From assembly GCA_021324435.1 (NCBI GenBank), contig JAJPIZ010000033.1, positions 22,891 to 86,890 of the forward strand: 64,000 nucleotides of DNA. Direction: 5' to 3'. Under the pieces are notes generated by a model. The model saw only the letters and a list, made by a program, of their open reading frames with translations. It was not told where the DNA came from and did not search any database. This document shows positions 43,281 to 51,793 of the stretch, piece after piece (position 1 is the first letter of the stretch; each line of letters opens with the position of its first letter). The translations under genes were made by a program, and so were the position numbers. The DNA comes from Anaerolineae bacterium. GTDB taxonomy: Bacteria > Chloroflexota > Anaerolineae > Anaerolineales > Villigracilaceae.

Positions 43281-43616
43281 ATGGAAATCAGTAGCAAGGA
43301 ATTCAAGCACTGCAATCTGGTCTCTATCAGCGGGCGCGTGGACAGCGCCACCGCTCCGCAGTTCACCCAGGCTTTGGACAAACTGATGGAGAAGGGCATT
43401 TATAAACTCGTGATTGATATGCATGGCCTTGAGTATATGTCCAGCGCCGGCTTCCGCGCCCTCCTGGCGGCCCAGCGCAATTGCAAGCGCTACAATCGCG
43501 GCGAGGTCGTTCTGGCGGCTGTGCCCGACCGCATCCGTGAAGCATTGGAACTGGCGGGCTTTACAGAACTCTTTAAGACCTACAAAGAACCGCTCGACGC
43601 GGTGGGGAGTTTATAA
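43281..43616 (+). CDS. STAS-domain anti-sigma factor antagonist
   Basis: This 111-aa protein is SpoIIAA/RsbV-like: it binds an anti-sigma kinase when unphosphorylated. The phosphorylation loop is EYMSSAGFRALL, with the conserved Ser at about 55. The start is the ATG at 43281, six bases after GGAGG; the ATG at 43275 touches that site and is unlikely. TATAAT at 43229 could be its -10 element. It leads a three-gene partner-switching set with the anti-sigma kinase and the PP2C phosphatase that would remove its phosphate. Confidence 0.92.
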   Translation: MEISSKEFKHCNLVSISGRVDSATAPQFTQALDKLMEKGIYKLVIDMHGLEYMSSAGFRALLAAQRNCKRYNRGEVVLAAVPDRIREALELAGFTELFKTYKEPLDAVGSL

Positions 43617-43649
43617 TCCGTCGGCGTGAGATTCGTTAATTGAACGGAG

Positions 43650-43680
43650 GCCGCCTCCAGTCCCGCGTGAGGCGGCTTTT
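43650..43680 (+). terminator. Hairpin between the STAS and anti-sigma genes
   Basis: Stem GCCGCCTC with GAGGCGGC (43650-43657 and 43669-43676), then TTTT. It would reduce read-through and set the STAS protein above its kinase. Confidence 0.7.
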
Positions 43681-43688
43681 GATTGCCA

Positions 43689-44096
43689 ATGTCTGCAAAG
43701 GAATTTCCTGCGAAGTTTGACTATCTGGACGAGGTCCGCGAGTATGTCGGCGAAAAAGCGCGCGCCGCGGGATTCGGCGAGAAGGATATTTATTCGATTC
43801 AACTCGCCACCGACGAAGCGGCCTCCAATGTGATTGAACATGCCTATGAGGGGGTCCCGGATGCTTTTTTTGAGTTGACCTGTGAATTTAAGAATGATCG
43901 CATGACCATCACCCTGCTCGATCATGGCAAGACCTTCGATCCATCGAAAGTGGATGTGCCCGATGTAAAAGCCGACCTTTCTGATCGCAAGATCGGCGGC
44001 CTTGGCATTTATTTGATGCGCAAGTTGATGGACGAGGTGCGCTATGAAAGCACTCCGTCCGGGAATCTTTTGACTCTTGTAAAGCGAAAGGCCTGA
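43689..44096 (+). CDS. Anti-sigma regulatory factor (RsbW-type kinase)
   Basis: This 135-aa protein has the GHKL ATP site: IQLATDEAASNVIEHAYEG (N-box), LLDHGKTFD (G1) and RKIGGLGIYLMRKLMDEV (G2). It should phosphorylate the STAS protein and sequester a partner. The start is the ATG at 43689, only nine bases after the hairpin's T-tract and without a Shine-Dalgarno site. It precedes the phosphatase gene by one base. No sigma factor is encoded with it, so the true partner is unknown. Confidence 0.92.
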   Translation: MSAKEFPAKFDYLDEVREYVGEKARAAGFGEKDIYSIQLATDEAASNVIEHAYEGVPDAFFELTCEFKNDRMTITLLDHGKTFDPSKVDVPDVKADLSDRKIGGLGIYLMRKLMDEVRYESTPSGNLLTLVKRKA

Positions 44097-44097
44097 C

Positions 44098-47000
44098 ATG
44101 CCCCGCGCGGCTCGTTCTCCCGGTTCTGCAGACTGGCGTGAGATTGCCAGCCTGGGAGAGCAACTGGTCAGTACGACGTCTCTCCTTGAACAACGCAATC
44201 GTATCATCTCGATGATCAGCCGCCTTGTCACGGGGCAAGTGGACGTGTGGCTGAACGAGAATTTTTTCCGTCTGCCGGATTGGGATGCAAAGCGCTCGTT
44301 TCCTCCTCTGCCGCGTTCGGAAGAAATGCGCCGCGCATTTGAACGGCGCAAGCCTTATGTGAGAAAGGCTCCGAAAAAAGATCGCACAAAGAAAGCGATT
44401 GCGGCCATCCCCATTGAAGATCAGGGATTTTTAATGGGCGTCTTGCAAGTTTCGCGTGGGAAAGGCGTCAACTTTGAAAAAGAGGAACTTGAACTGCTGA
44501 CAAGTATCGCCAGCATTGTCGCGGTGGGACTGTATGCTTCGCATCGCGCCGAGGTCGAGCGCTTCCGCCGCGGGCAGTTGAATCTGGTCCGCGAGGTCAG
44601 CGCGCAGATCGCCAATGCGTTGGATCTGGATGAACTGGCGCGGCGCGTGACCGATCTGATTCAAAAGACGTTCAATTATTATTATGTCGCTATCTTCACG
44701 CTGAAGCCCGGCGCATCGCATTTGCGATTTCGATCCAGCGCCAGCGCGCCGCGTAGAGGAAAAGAGAAAATGCCCCCGGCCCTCGAGGTGGAATTGGGAC
44801 AGGGACTCATCGGTGAAGCCGCGGCCACGGGCGAACGCATCATTGCCTCGGACGTTCGGACGGAGGCGCGTTACCGATACATCAATCACCTCCCCGAAAC
44901 GCGCTCGGAAGTGGTCATCCCGCTAAAACTGGAAGACCGCGTGCTCGGCGTCTTGGATGTGCAATCCAATCAGATCAATGCTTTTCATCCCAACGACCTG
45001 CTTTTGCTCCAGGCCCTCGCCGATACTATCGCGCGCGCCGTAGAAAGCGCGCGGCTGTACAGCGACATTCGCCGCCGCGCCGATCAATTGACCCTCGTCG
45101 CGGAAGTCAGCCGAAGCGTGACGTCCACCCTCGATCTCGATGAAATGATGGAGAAGGCCGCGGCACTGATCCATGAGCGATTTCATTACCCGTATGTTCA
45201 CCTGTTCACGGTTCATCCGAACCGCCGTCTGATCGAATATGAAGCAGGAAGCGGCAAGCGCAGTCAGGCCCTCGAAGGATATTCCATTCCGCTGGATGAT
45301 TCGGAAGGCATCATCCCGTGGGTGGCGCGCGAAGGACAAACCATTCTTGCCAACGATGTGACCAAAGAGCCGCGTTATCGTCCCTCGCCGTTGCCGCCGA
45401 AGAATACGCGCTCGGAATTGTGTGTGCCGCTTTGGTTCGGCGACCGCGTGGTGGGCGTGCTGGATATTCAATCGGACCGACGCAACGCGTTCACTGAAGA
45501 TGACCGCGTCACCTTTGAAGCGGTGGCCGGGACGATTGCCGCCTCCATCCGCAACGCGGACTTGTATCGCTCCGAGCAGTGGCGGCGGCGCGTCGCCGAT
45601 AGTCTGCGCGAAGTGGCGGGTTTGCTCTCAAAAAATGTCGGCGTGGATGAAGCGCTCGAAGCGATTCTCACTGAACTTGAACGCAATCTGCCTGTGGACG
45701 TTTCCGCCATCTGGCTGTTTGATGAATCTGATCTTTATCTCGCCGCGGTGCATGGCTGTGATGGCGATGCCATTGAGGAGGCGCGCTTGAATTCACCGGA
45801 GATTTCCACCGTTTTGGCAGATGCGATGATGGCGGATGAACCCTTGATTCGCAAACCCACGGACCCCCTCTGGCCTTCGGGCAAGGCCGCCGGCTTCGAT
45901 CAAAATTATTCGTCACTGGCCGCGCCGCTGCGTGTGGGAGATCAACCGGTGGGCCTGATTTCATTGGCGCACCACACACCTGGACGTTACGGTCATGAAG
46001 CGCAGGCCATGACTGCTACGTTTGCAAGTTACGCGGCAGTTGCCATCGAGAACGCGCGCCTTTATGATTCTGCTCAAGAGCAGGCGTACGCGTCCGCCGC
46101 GTTATTGCAAGTCGCGCAGGCCGTCGTCAGTCTCAGCGACCTCGACGAGATTCTCAGCACGATCATCCGCATCATGCCGATCCTGGTCGGCGTGCAACGC
46201 GCTGCCCTGTATCTGTGGGATGCGAGTCGCGAAGTGTTTGTGCCTCGTCAGGAATTCGGTCTGCCGGATGAAGCGAAGAATGTAATCTGGGGACGTGATT
46301 TTGCAATTGGCGAGTTTCATCTGCTTGATGCAACGCGCGAACAAAATCAGACGGTCGTACATGTGATCAAGTCCAAAGATTCGCCCGATCAATGGCTGAA
46401 ATTAAGACCCGCCAAAAACACGGACGACGCGTTGCGCATCGGTGCGCGCTTGCTCATGGCGGTTCCGCTTGCAATCAAGTCCGATCTCTTCGGCGTATTG
46501 CTGGTCGAGGAAGCCGAAGGCGCGCGGCGTTTCCGCGCCCGCCGCTTCGAGATCATCAACGGCATCGCGCAGCAGGCCGCGCTTGCGATCCAAAATGACC
46601 TCTTTCAAAAAGAAATGGTCATGCGCGAGCGCCTCGAAACGGAAGTTCAACTGGCGCGCCAAATTCAGCAGGCCTTCATCCCTGAAAATTTGCCGGAGCA
46701 TCCCGAATGGGAATTGGCCGCGCGCTGGAAAACGGCGCGCCAGGTAGGCGGCGACTTCTATGATGTGATCGAACTGCCGAATCGCAAACTGGGACTCTTC
46801 ATCGCGGACGTGGCCGACAAAGGGATGCCCGCTGCGCTCTTCATGGCGCTCACGCGTACCCTCGTGCGGGCCGCCGTCATCGAGACTCCTTCTCCCGCCG
46901 AAGCCTTGCGCCGCGTCAACGATTTGCTGATGCCGGATACACGTCAAGGGATGTTCGTCACGGCGGTGTACGCGGTGCTTGATCAGGAAACGGGTGACTT

Positions 47001-47355
47001 CACATACGCCAACGCGGGGCATAACCCGCCGCTCTGGATTCGCGCCGACGGGCAGTTGGAAAAACTGACTCGGACGGGCGTCGCGCTTGGGGTGGTAGAG
47101 TCCGGCCTGATGTCTCAGAAAACGATTCGCCTCGCCGCAGGCGAGAGCCTCCTGCTTTACACCGATGGTCTGACCGAAGCCTTTTCACCGGAGGGCGATC
47201 TGTTTGGCGAAGAGCGTTTGCTGGAAGCGATCCGCTCCGACGGCGCGTCTTCAGCCAGCGAGTTGCTCGATAAGGTCGAGGCGCGCGTCAATGAATTTAT
47301 GGGCGCGCGGCCTCCCTCTGATGATTTGACCATGCTGGCCGTGCGGCGAAAGTAA
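44098..47355 (+). CDS. Multi-GAF PP2C (SpoIIE-type) phosphatase
   Basis: This 1085-aa cytoplasmic protein has about five GAF-type sensory domains in tandem (about 25-155, 175-320, 340-495, 510-665 and 680-835) and a C-terminal PP2C phosphatase (about 840-1083). Phosphatase motifs are QVGGDFYDVIEL, IADVADKGMPAALFM, YANAGHNPPLW, LYTDGLTEAF and SDDLTMLAV, with all metal-binding Asp present. The coiled start of that domain (VQLARQIQQAFIPENLPEHP) is typical. It likely dephosphorylates the STAS protein when the GAF domains sense a ligand or redox state. Confidence 0.93.
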   Translation: MPRAARSPGSADWREIASLGEQLVSTTSLLEQRNRIISMISRLVTGQVDVWLNENFFRLPDWDAKRSFPPLPRSEEMRRAFERRKPYVRKAPKKDRTKKAIAAIPIEDQGFLMGVLQVSRGKGVNFEKEELELLTSIASIVAVGLYASHRAEVERFRRGQLNLVREVSAQIANALDLDELARRVTDLIQKTFNYYYVAIFTLKPGASHLRFRSSASAPRRGKEKMPPALEVELGQGLIGEAAATGERIIASDVRTEARYRYINHLPETRSEVVIPLKLEDRVLGVLDVQSNQINAFHPNDLLLLQALADTIARAVESARLYSDIRRRADQLTLVAEVSRSVTSTLDLDEMMEKAAALIHERFHYPYVHLFTVHPNRRLIEYEAGSGKRSQALEGYSIPLDDSEGIIPWVAREGQTILANDVTKEPRYRPSPLPPKNTRSELCVPLWFGDRVVGVLDIQSDRRNAFTEDDRVTFEAVAGTIAASIRNADLYRSEQWRRRVADSLREVAGLLSKNVGVDEALEAILTELERNLPVDVSAIWLFDESDLYLAAVHGCDGDAIEEARLNSPEISTVLADAMMADEPLIRKPTDPLWPSGKAAGFDQNYSSLAAPLRVGDQPVGLISLAHHTPGRYGHEAQAMTATFASYAAVAIENARLYDSAQEQAYASAALLQVAQAVVSLSDLDEILSTIIRIMPILVGVQRAALYLWDASREVFVPRQEFGLPDEAKNVIWGRDFAIGEFHLLDATREQNQTVVHVIKSKDSPDQWLKLRPAKNTDDALRIGARLLMAVPLAIKSDLFGVLLVEEAEGARRFRARRFEIINGIAQQAALAIQNDLFQKEMVMRERLETEVQLARQIQQAFIPENLPEHPEWELAARWKTARQVGGDFYDVIELPNRKLGLFIADVADKGMPAALFMALTRTLVRAAVIETPSPAEALRRVNDLLMPDTRQGMFVTAVYAVLDQETGDFTYANAGHNPPLWIRADGQLEKLTRTGVALGVVESGLMSQKTIRLAAGESLLLYTDGLTEAFSPEGDLFGEERLLEAIRSDGASSASELLDKVEARVNEFMGARPPSDDLTMLAVRRK

Positions 47356-47526
47356 CCCTCTTCGCGGTTAGCGGAGCAGCCGAAGAGAGCGAAGTCGAAG
47401 CGCGGAAGATCCGTTTATCTGTTTCTCAATCCGTTCCAGAATTTACACAGTTTTTACATCCCTGCCATACTTGCATTACCTGACAAATCTACAATTCCAA
47501 TCGTAACTCGAACAAAGGAGGTTCGA
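47356..47526. other. 171-bp intergenic region
   Basis: It lies between the phosphatase gene and the secreted helical protein. It is AT-richer than its surroundings, with TTTACA- and CATACT-like hexamers near 47448-47470, but no promoter can be fixed. Confidence 0.4.
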
Positions 47527-48096
47527 ATGTCAACGATTGTGATGTGGTCGAAGAAAGTTTTTCTGGTTGCGATGGTCGCGGCTCTGGGACTGGCTTCTCT
47601 GCCCGCGGTAAATGTGTACGCGTTGGTGCAGTCCGATCCCTCCACGCCGACCGCGCCGACTCAAATTACCACAGACCGTTTGGAACAGATTTGGGCGAAG
47701 GAACAAGCCGCGTACGATAGACTTGGCAAATTTTTCGACAATGTGGACGCGCGTATCTCGAAAGCACAGGAGTTAATTGACAAAGCCAAAGCCAACGGCA
47801 AAGACGTTTCCGCTTTGCAGGCCGCGCTCGATGCGTTTTCAGATGCGGTGAAGCAGGCCAAGCCCATTTACGAAAGCGGCAAAGGCGTCATCGCTTCCCA
47901 TCAGGGATTCGACTCGAATGGCAAAGTGACCGATCAAACCAAGGCCATTGACACGGTCAAGGATTTGGGCGGCAAACTCAAAGAGATTCGCCAAACGATT
48001 TTCCCCGCGGCCAAAGCTTTGCGCGAAGCAGTCAGAGCGTTCCGCCAGGCCAACCATCCGGCTGCAACTTCCACACCGAATTCAAGCGGCAGTTAG
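47527..48096 (+). CDS. Secreted helical protein of unknown function
   Basis: This 189-aa protein starts at an ATG behind a strong AAAGGAGG site. A signal peptide (about 1-32, KVFLVAMVAALGLASLPAV) precedes a highly charged helical region (RLEQIWAKEQAAYDRLGKF, ARISKAQELIDKAKANGKD, LKEIRQTIFPAAKALREAV) that should form a helical hairpin or coiled coil. The tail is Ser/Thr/Asn-rich. It resembles Spy- or LTXXQ-like periplasmic helical proteins only in general shape. It is encoded alone, between two hairpins, and the strong site suggests abundant expression. Confidence 0.65.
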   Translation: MSTIVMWSKKVFLVAMVAALGLASLPAVNVYALVQSDPSTPTAPTQITTDRLEQIWAKEQAAYDRLGKFFDNVDARISKAQELIDKAKANGKDVSALQAALDAFSDAVKQAKPIYESGKGVIASHQGFDSNGKVTDQTKAIDTVKDLGGKLKEIRQTIFPAAKALREAVRAFRQANHPAATSTPNSSGS

Positions 48097-48111
48097 ATTC
48101 GCCTCACTCAT

Positions 48112-48142
48112 GCAGAGACACGGACTGCTTCCGTGTCTCTGC
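48112..48142 (+). terminator. Hairpin after the secreted helical protein gene
   Basis: A perfect 13-bp stem (GCAGAGACACGGA with its complement) around five bases. No T-tract follows, so termination is likely but not certain. Confidence 0.55.
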
Positions 48143-48155
48143 GCGCCTGAGTCTA

Positions 48156-48184
48156 TTGCATGACTTGTGCCTCGGTTGTATACT
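48156..48184 (+). promoter_or_regulatory. Sigma-70-type promoter of ridA
   Basis: TTGCAT (48156-48161), 17 bp, TATACT (48179-48184). The start codon lies about 40 bases after the expected start site. Confidence 0.75.
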
Positions 48185-48230
48185 GGCCGAAAATTCTTTG
48201 CGAAGATAATCAGCGAATCGAGGAGACACC

Positions 48231-48641
48231 ATGTTCACAAGCGAAGGCAAGAAGATTATTTTCACCGACAAAGCGCCGAAAGCGATTGGGCCGTATTCGC
48301 AGGCCGTCCGCACCGAGTCGTTGGTGTTCACTGCCGGGCAGGTGGGGCTGAATCCGGAAACGGGAGAACTGGTCGAGGGCGGCATCGAGGCGCAGACGCG
48401 CCAGGTGTTGACCAATCTCAAACATGTGCTGGAAGCCGCCGATTCCGGACTCAATTTCGTGGTCAAGACTACAGTCTTTTTGAAAGACATGAATGACTTT
48501 GCGAAGATGAACGCGGTTTATGCGGAGTTCTTCGGCGAGAACCCTCCGGCGCGGAGCACGATTGCAGTGGCGGCTTTGCCCAAAGGCGCGTTGGTCGAAA
48601 TTGAATGTGTGGCTATGCTCCAGGCCCCGCGCGGCGACTGA
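48231..48641 (+). CDS. ridA: RidA family enamine/imine deaminase
   Basis: It hydrolyses reactive enamines and imines such as 2-aminoacrylate formed by PLP enzymes. The 136-aa protein has the family core AIGPYSQAV, FTAGQVGLNPETGELV and PARSTIAVAALPKGALVEIE, with the substrate-binding Arg. A GAGGAG site precedes the ATG. Its stop codon lies in an ACTGATC tandem repeat. The 2-aminoacrylate role would fit the serine and D-cysteine enzymes encoded in the window, but they are not linked to it. Confidence 0.94.
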   Translation: MFTSEGKKIIFTDKAPKAIGPYSQAVRTESLVFTAGQVGLNPETGELVEGGIEAQTRQVLTNLKHVLEAADSGLNFVVKTTVFLKDMNDFAKMNAVYAEFFGENPPARSTIAVAALPKGALVEIECVAMLQAPRGD

Positions 48642-48668
48642 TCACTGATCACTGATCACTGAGCACTG
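48637..48668. repeat. ACTGATC tandem repeats
   Basis: Three exact ACTGATC units (48637-48657) and diverged units follow, beginning at the ridA stop codon and ending ten bases before the next ATG. The same CAGTGATCAGTGAACAG type of sequence is found in frame in the first FemABX gene at 56351. Confidence 0.75.
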
Positions 48669-48677
48669 GCTACTGAA

Positions 48678-49358
48678 ATGCCATCCGAACTTGTCCTGCT
48701 CGTTGATGATGAACCATCCATCCTTCAATTGGCGCGCATGTATCTCGAGCGCGAAAATTTTCGCGTGCAGGGGGCCAAAGATGGCGAGGCCGCACTGGAG
48801 GCCGTGAACAAGTTGCATCCCGCGCTGGTCGTGTTGGACGTGATGCTCCCCAAGTTGGATGGCTTCGAAGTCTGCAAACGTTTGCGCGCCGCCAGCAACG
48901 ACGTGGCGATTCTGATGCTCACCGCGCGTGATGAAGATGTGGACAAGATCATCGGCCTTGAACTCGGCGCGGACGATTACCTGACCAAGCCGTTCAACCC
49001 GCGCGAACTCGTGGCGCGTGTCAAAGCTATTCTGCGCCGCAGTGACGGCAAAACGCAGATAGGCGGCAAGCCGATTCATCTCGGTGACTTGACGATTGAT
49101 CCCGCCAGCCGCGAAGTCCGCCTCGCTTCGCGGACCCTTGACCTGCGCACCCAGGAATTTGATTTGCTCCTCACCCTGGCCGAGCACCGCGGACTCGTTC
49201 TCAGCCGCGAACAGTTACTGCAAAAAGCCTGGGGATTCGATTTCTACGGCCAGACCCGCACCGTGGACGTCCATATCGCGCATCTCCGCAAAAAACTGGA
49301 GGGCGGAACGGTGAAGATCGAAACGGTGACGGGAGTTGGGTATAAACTCGTAACATGA
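48678..49358 (+). CDS. OmpR/PhoB-family response regulator
   Basis: This 226-aa DNA-binding regulator has a receiver domain (DDEP acidic pair, phospho-acceptor Asp in LVVLDVMLPKLDG, Lys of YLTKPFNPREL) and a winged-helix domain (LRTQEFDLLLTLAEH, TVDVHIAHLRKKL). It pairs with the kinase encoded 54 bp downstream. The kinase gene overlaps the glycosyltransferase gene, so this pair is expressed together with the envelope polysaccharide operon and probably controls it. Confidence 0.93.
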   Translation: MPSELVLLVDDEPSILQLARMYLERENFRVQGAKDGEAALEAVNKLHPALVVLDVMLPKLDGFEVCKRLRAASNDVAILMLTARDEDVDKIIGLELGADDYLTKPFNPRELVARVKAILRRSDGKTQIGGKPIHLGDLTIDPASREVRLASRTLDLRTQEFDLLLTLAEHRGLVLSREQLLQKAWGFDFYGQTRTVDVHIAHLRKKLEGGTVKIETVTGVGYKLVT

Positions 49359-49366
49359 TTTACAAA

Positions 49367-49402
49367 TTACGGATTACGTATCACGTGATATGTAATCCGT
49401 AA
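49367..49402. repeat. 36-bp near-perfect palindrome
   Basis: Left arm 49367-49384 and right arm 49385-49402 differ at one position (TTACGGATTACGTATCAC). It fills the gap between response regulator and kinase genes. It could be a dispersed repeat, an autoregulatory operator or an mRNA hairpin that lowers kinase expression. Confidence 0.8.
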
Positions 49403-49412
49403 AAATAAATTT

Positions 49413-50795
49413 ATGTTCTCGTCTCTTCGTTCTCGTCTCTGGTTGAGTTACGCGTTTCTGATCGTCACGGCTCTTGCGGTTGTGGCGATTGTTTTGATTC
49501 TCTTCCTTCTGCGCAACCCTCTGCTCTATCGTCAAACCCTGGATCGCATCAAAGCCGCAGAAGGCGTGCTCGCAACTCAGCCTGGCCCGCCGCTGAATCA
49601 GCCAACGAGCATGGAGCGGCTTCAATCGGTTGCTGTGGCTTTCGACGTACGTGTGATTGTCTTCGGCGCGAATGGCGCAGTGATTCAAGACACAAATAAC
49701 AATGACGCGGCTATCTCGTTTCCAGCGCGCCCCTCTATTCCGCGCGCGCTTCCCACTGTGCGCGACTTTTCGGGCAGGGTTTGGTTGTATTCGCTCAGGC
49801 CTTTGCCGGACGGAAATTGGTTGATGGTCGCTGCGCCGCGGCCCAGGGTGCAACAATTGCTAACAGTTTTGACCGATGAACTTTTTGCTCCGCTGGTCGA
49901 GGGCGGGGCCTTTGCGCTTTTGCTTTCGCTCGTGCTGGCGTTTGTCATCGCACAGTGGGTGGCGGATCCGCTCCAGCAGTTGATCGCCGCGGCGCGCACC
50001 ATGCCCGCAGACGCGATCAAACCCGTTTCCGAGCGCGGCCCGCATGAGGTCCGCGAATTGACGCGGGCGTTCAACGCCATGGTGGCGCGCGTGCAATTGA
50101 ATCAAAAATCCCAACGCGATTTCGTCGCCAATGTCTCGCATGAATTGAAAACGCCGCTCACCTCTATTCAGGGATTCGCGCAGGCATTGATGGATGGCAC
50201 AGCCGAATCGCCTGAGGCGCGAAGACAAGCCGCGCAGGTGATTTACAACGAAGCCGGGCGGATGCACCGCATGGCGCTCGACCTGCTCGATCTGGCGCGG
50301 CTGGACGCGGGCATCGCGGAAATAAAATGGTCTGCGGTGGATATATCCGCGCTGTTGAACAACGTGGTGGAAAAATTCAAACCGATGGCCTCCGGCGCGG
50401 AAGTGAATCTCAAACTCGAACTTGCCAGCGATCTGCCGGTCTTGCTGGGAGACGGCGACCGACTGGCGCAGGTTTTTATCAATTTAGTGGACAACGCGCT
50501 CAAGTTCACGCCGCGCGAAGGCACAGTCACGATACGCGCGGTGAGATACAAAGACGAGGTGCAAGTCTCGGTCAGCGACACGGGCGCGGGGATTCCGAGC
50601 GAAGCCATCCCGCATATTTTCGACCGCTTTTATCAAGCCGACGCTTCGCGCGCCGGCGGGGAAAAACATGGCGCGGGCCTGGGGTTGGCCATTGTGCAGG
50701 AAATCGTGAGCGCTCACGGTGGTAGAATTAGCGTCCGCAGTGCGCAGGGGCGAGGGAGTGCGTTCATCGTTCATCTGCCGCTCGGCCAAAAATGA
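49413..50795 (+). CDS. Membrane sensor histidine kinase
   Basis: This 460-aa kinase has two membrane helices (about 10-32 and 155-180) around an extracytoplasmic sensor region, a HAMP domain (DPLQQLIAAARTMPAD), HisKA with the phospho-acceptor His in NVSHELKTPLTSIQGF, and HATPase (NLVDNALKF, SDTGAGIPSE, GAGLGLAIVQEI). It is the partner of the PhoB-type regulator just upstream. Its stop overlaps the start of the glycosyltransferase gene by four bases. Confidence 0.93.
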   Translation: MFSSLRSRLWLSYAFLIVTALAVVAIVLILFLLRNPLLYRQTLDRIKAAEGVLATQPGPPLNQPTSMERLQSVAVAFDVRVIVFGANGAVIQDTNNNDAAISFPARPSIPRALPTVRDFSGRVWLYSLRPLPDGNWLMVAAPRPRVQQLLTVLTDELFAPLVEGGAFALLLSLVLAFVIAQWVADPLQQLIAAARTMPADAIKPVSERGPHEVRELTRAFNAMVARVQLNQKSQRDFVANVSHELKTPLTSIQGFAQALMDGTAESPEARRQAAQVIYNEAGRMHRMALDLLDLARLDAGIAEIKWSAVDISALLNNVVEKFKPMASGAEVNLKLELASDLPVLLGDGDRLAQVFINLVDNALKFTPREGTVTIRAVRYKDEVQVSVSDTGAGIPSEAIPHIFDRFYQADASRAGGEKHGAGLGLAIVQEIVSAHGGRISVRSAQGRGSAFIVHLPLGQK

Positions 50796-51793
50796 AGCCC
50801 ACAGTTTCCATTATTGTGCCATGTTACAATGAACAGGCCACTATCCGTTTTTTGCTGGACGCCATCCTGGCGCAAACGTATCCGCGAGCGCAGATGGAAG
50901 TGGTCATTGCGGACGCACATTCACAGGACAAAACGCGGGATGTGATCGCGGACTTTCAAGCGGAACATCCCGATCTCCCGCTTCGTATCGTGGACAATGA
51001 GCGGCGCATCATTCCTGCGGGCTTGAACTCGGCGATAGCCGCCTCGCGCGGCGAGATTATTGTGCGGCTCGACGCGCATTCGATCCCCATTCCCGAATAT
51101 GTGGAACGATGCGTAAATGCCCTCGAAGCGGGCAAGGGCGCGAACGTCGGCGGCGTGTGGATGATCCGCCCGGGCGGCGGCGGCTGGATGGCAGAATCCA
51201 TTTCATTTGCGGCCGCGCATCCGCTCGGCGTGGGCGATGCAATGTACCGTCTCAACGCGAAGGAAGGCGCGGTGGACACGGTCCCTTTTGGTTCGTTTCG
51301 CCGTGAATTGATCGAGAAGATCGGCGGCTTCGACGAGACTCTGCTGACCAACGAAGATTACGAGTTCAATACACGCGTCCGTCAGAGCGGCGGGACGGTG
51401 TGGCTTGACCCGCAGATCCGTTCAACCTATATTGCGCGCGCTTCTCTGGTCGAGTTGGCAAAGCAATACTGGCGCTACGGCTTTTGGAAATTCAAAATGC
51501 TTCGCCGCTATCCGAATACGATTCGCTGGCGGCAGGCGCTCCCGCCTTTATTCGTTTTGAGCCTGATCGTTCTGATTTTATTTTCTTTTTTCAATCAACT
51601 TGCCCAGTTGATTCTGCTCTTTGAAATTATTTTTTATCTTCTCGCGTTGACGGCGGCAGGCATTGAACTGTCCATTCGCCAACGCAAACCGCTCCTTGCG
51701 CCGGGCATGGCGCTTGCCATCGCAACCATGCACATCTCGTGGGGGAGCGGATTTTTATGGAGTCTTGTTTCTTCACCTTTCGCGAATGGCTGA
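50792..51793 (+). CDS. Glycosyltransferase family 2 (ExoA-like)
   Basis: It transfers a sugar from a nucleotide sugar to a membrane-bound acceptor in polysaccharide synthesis. The 333-aa protein has the GT-A start VSIIVPCYNEQATIRFLL, a metal-site region VRLDAHS, LLTNEDYEFNTRVRQSG with the catalytic acidic pair, and two C-terminal membrane helices. It is similar in layout to ExoA of succinoglycan synthesis. It is the first envelope gene in a run with overlapping ends. Donor and acceptor are unknown. Confidence 0.9.
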   Translation: MKPTVSIIVPCYNEQATIRFLLDAILAQTYPRAQMEVVIADAHSQDKTRDVIADFQAEHPDLPLRIVDNERRIIPAGLNSAIAASRGEIIVRLDAHSIPIPEYVERCVNALEAGKGANVGGVWMIRPGGGGWMAESISFAAAHPLGVGDAMYRLNAKEGAVDTVPFGSFRRELIEKIGGFDETLLTNEDYEFNTRVRQSGGTVWLDPQIRSTYIARASLVELAKQYWRYGFWKFKMLRRYPNTIRWRQALPPLFVLSLIVLILFSFFNQLAQLILLFEIIFYLLALTAAGIELSIRQRKPLLAPGMALAIATMHISWGSGFLWSLVSSPFANG

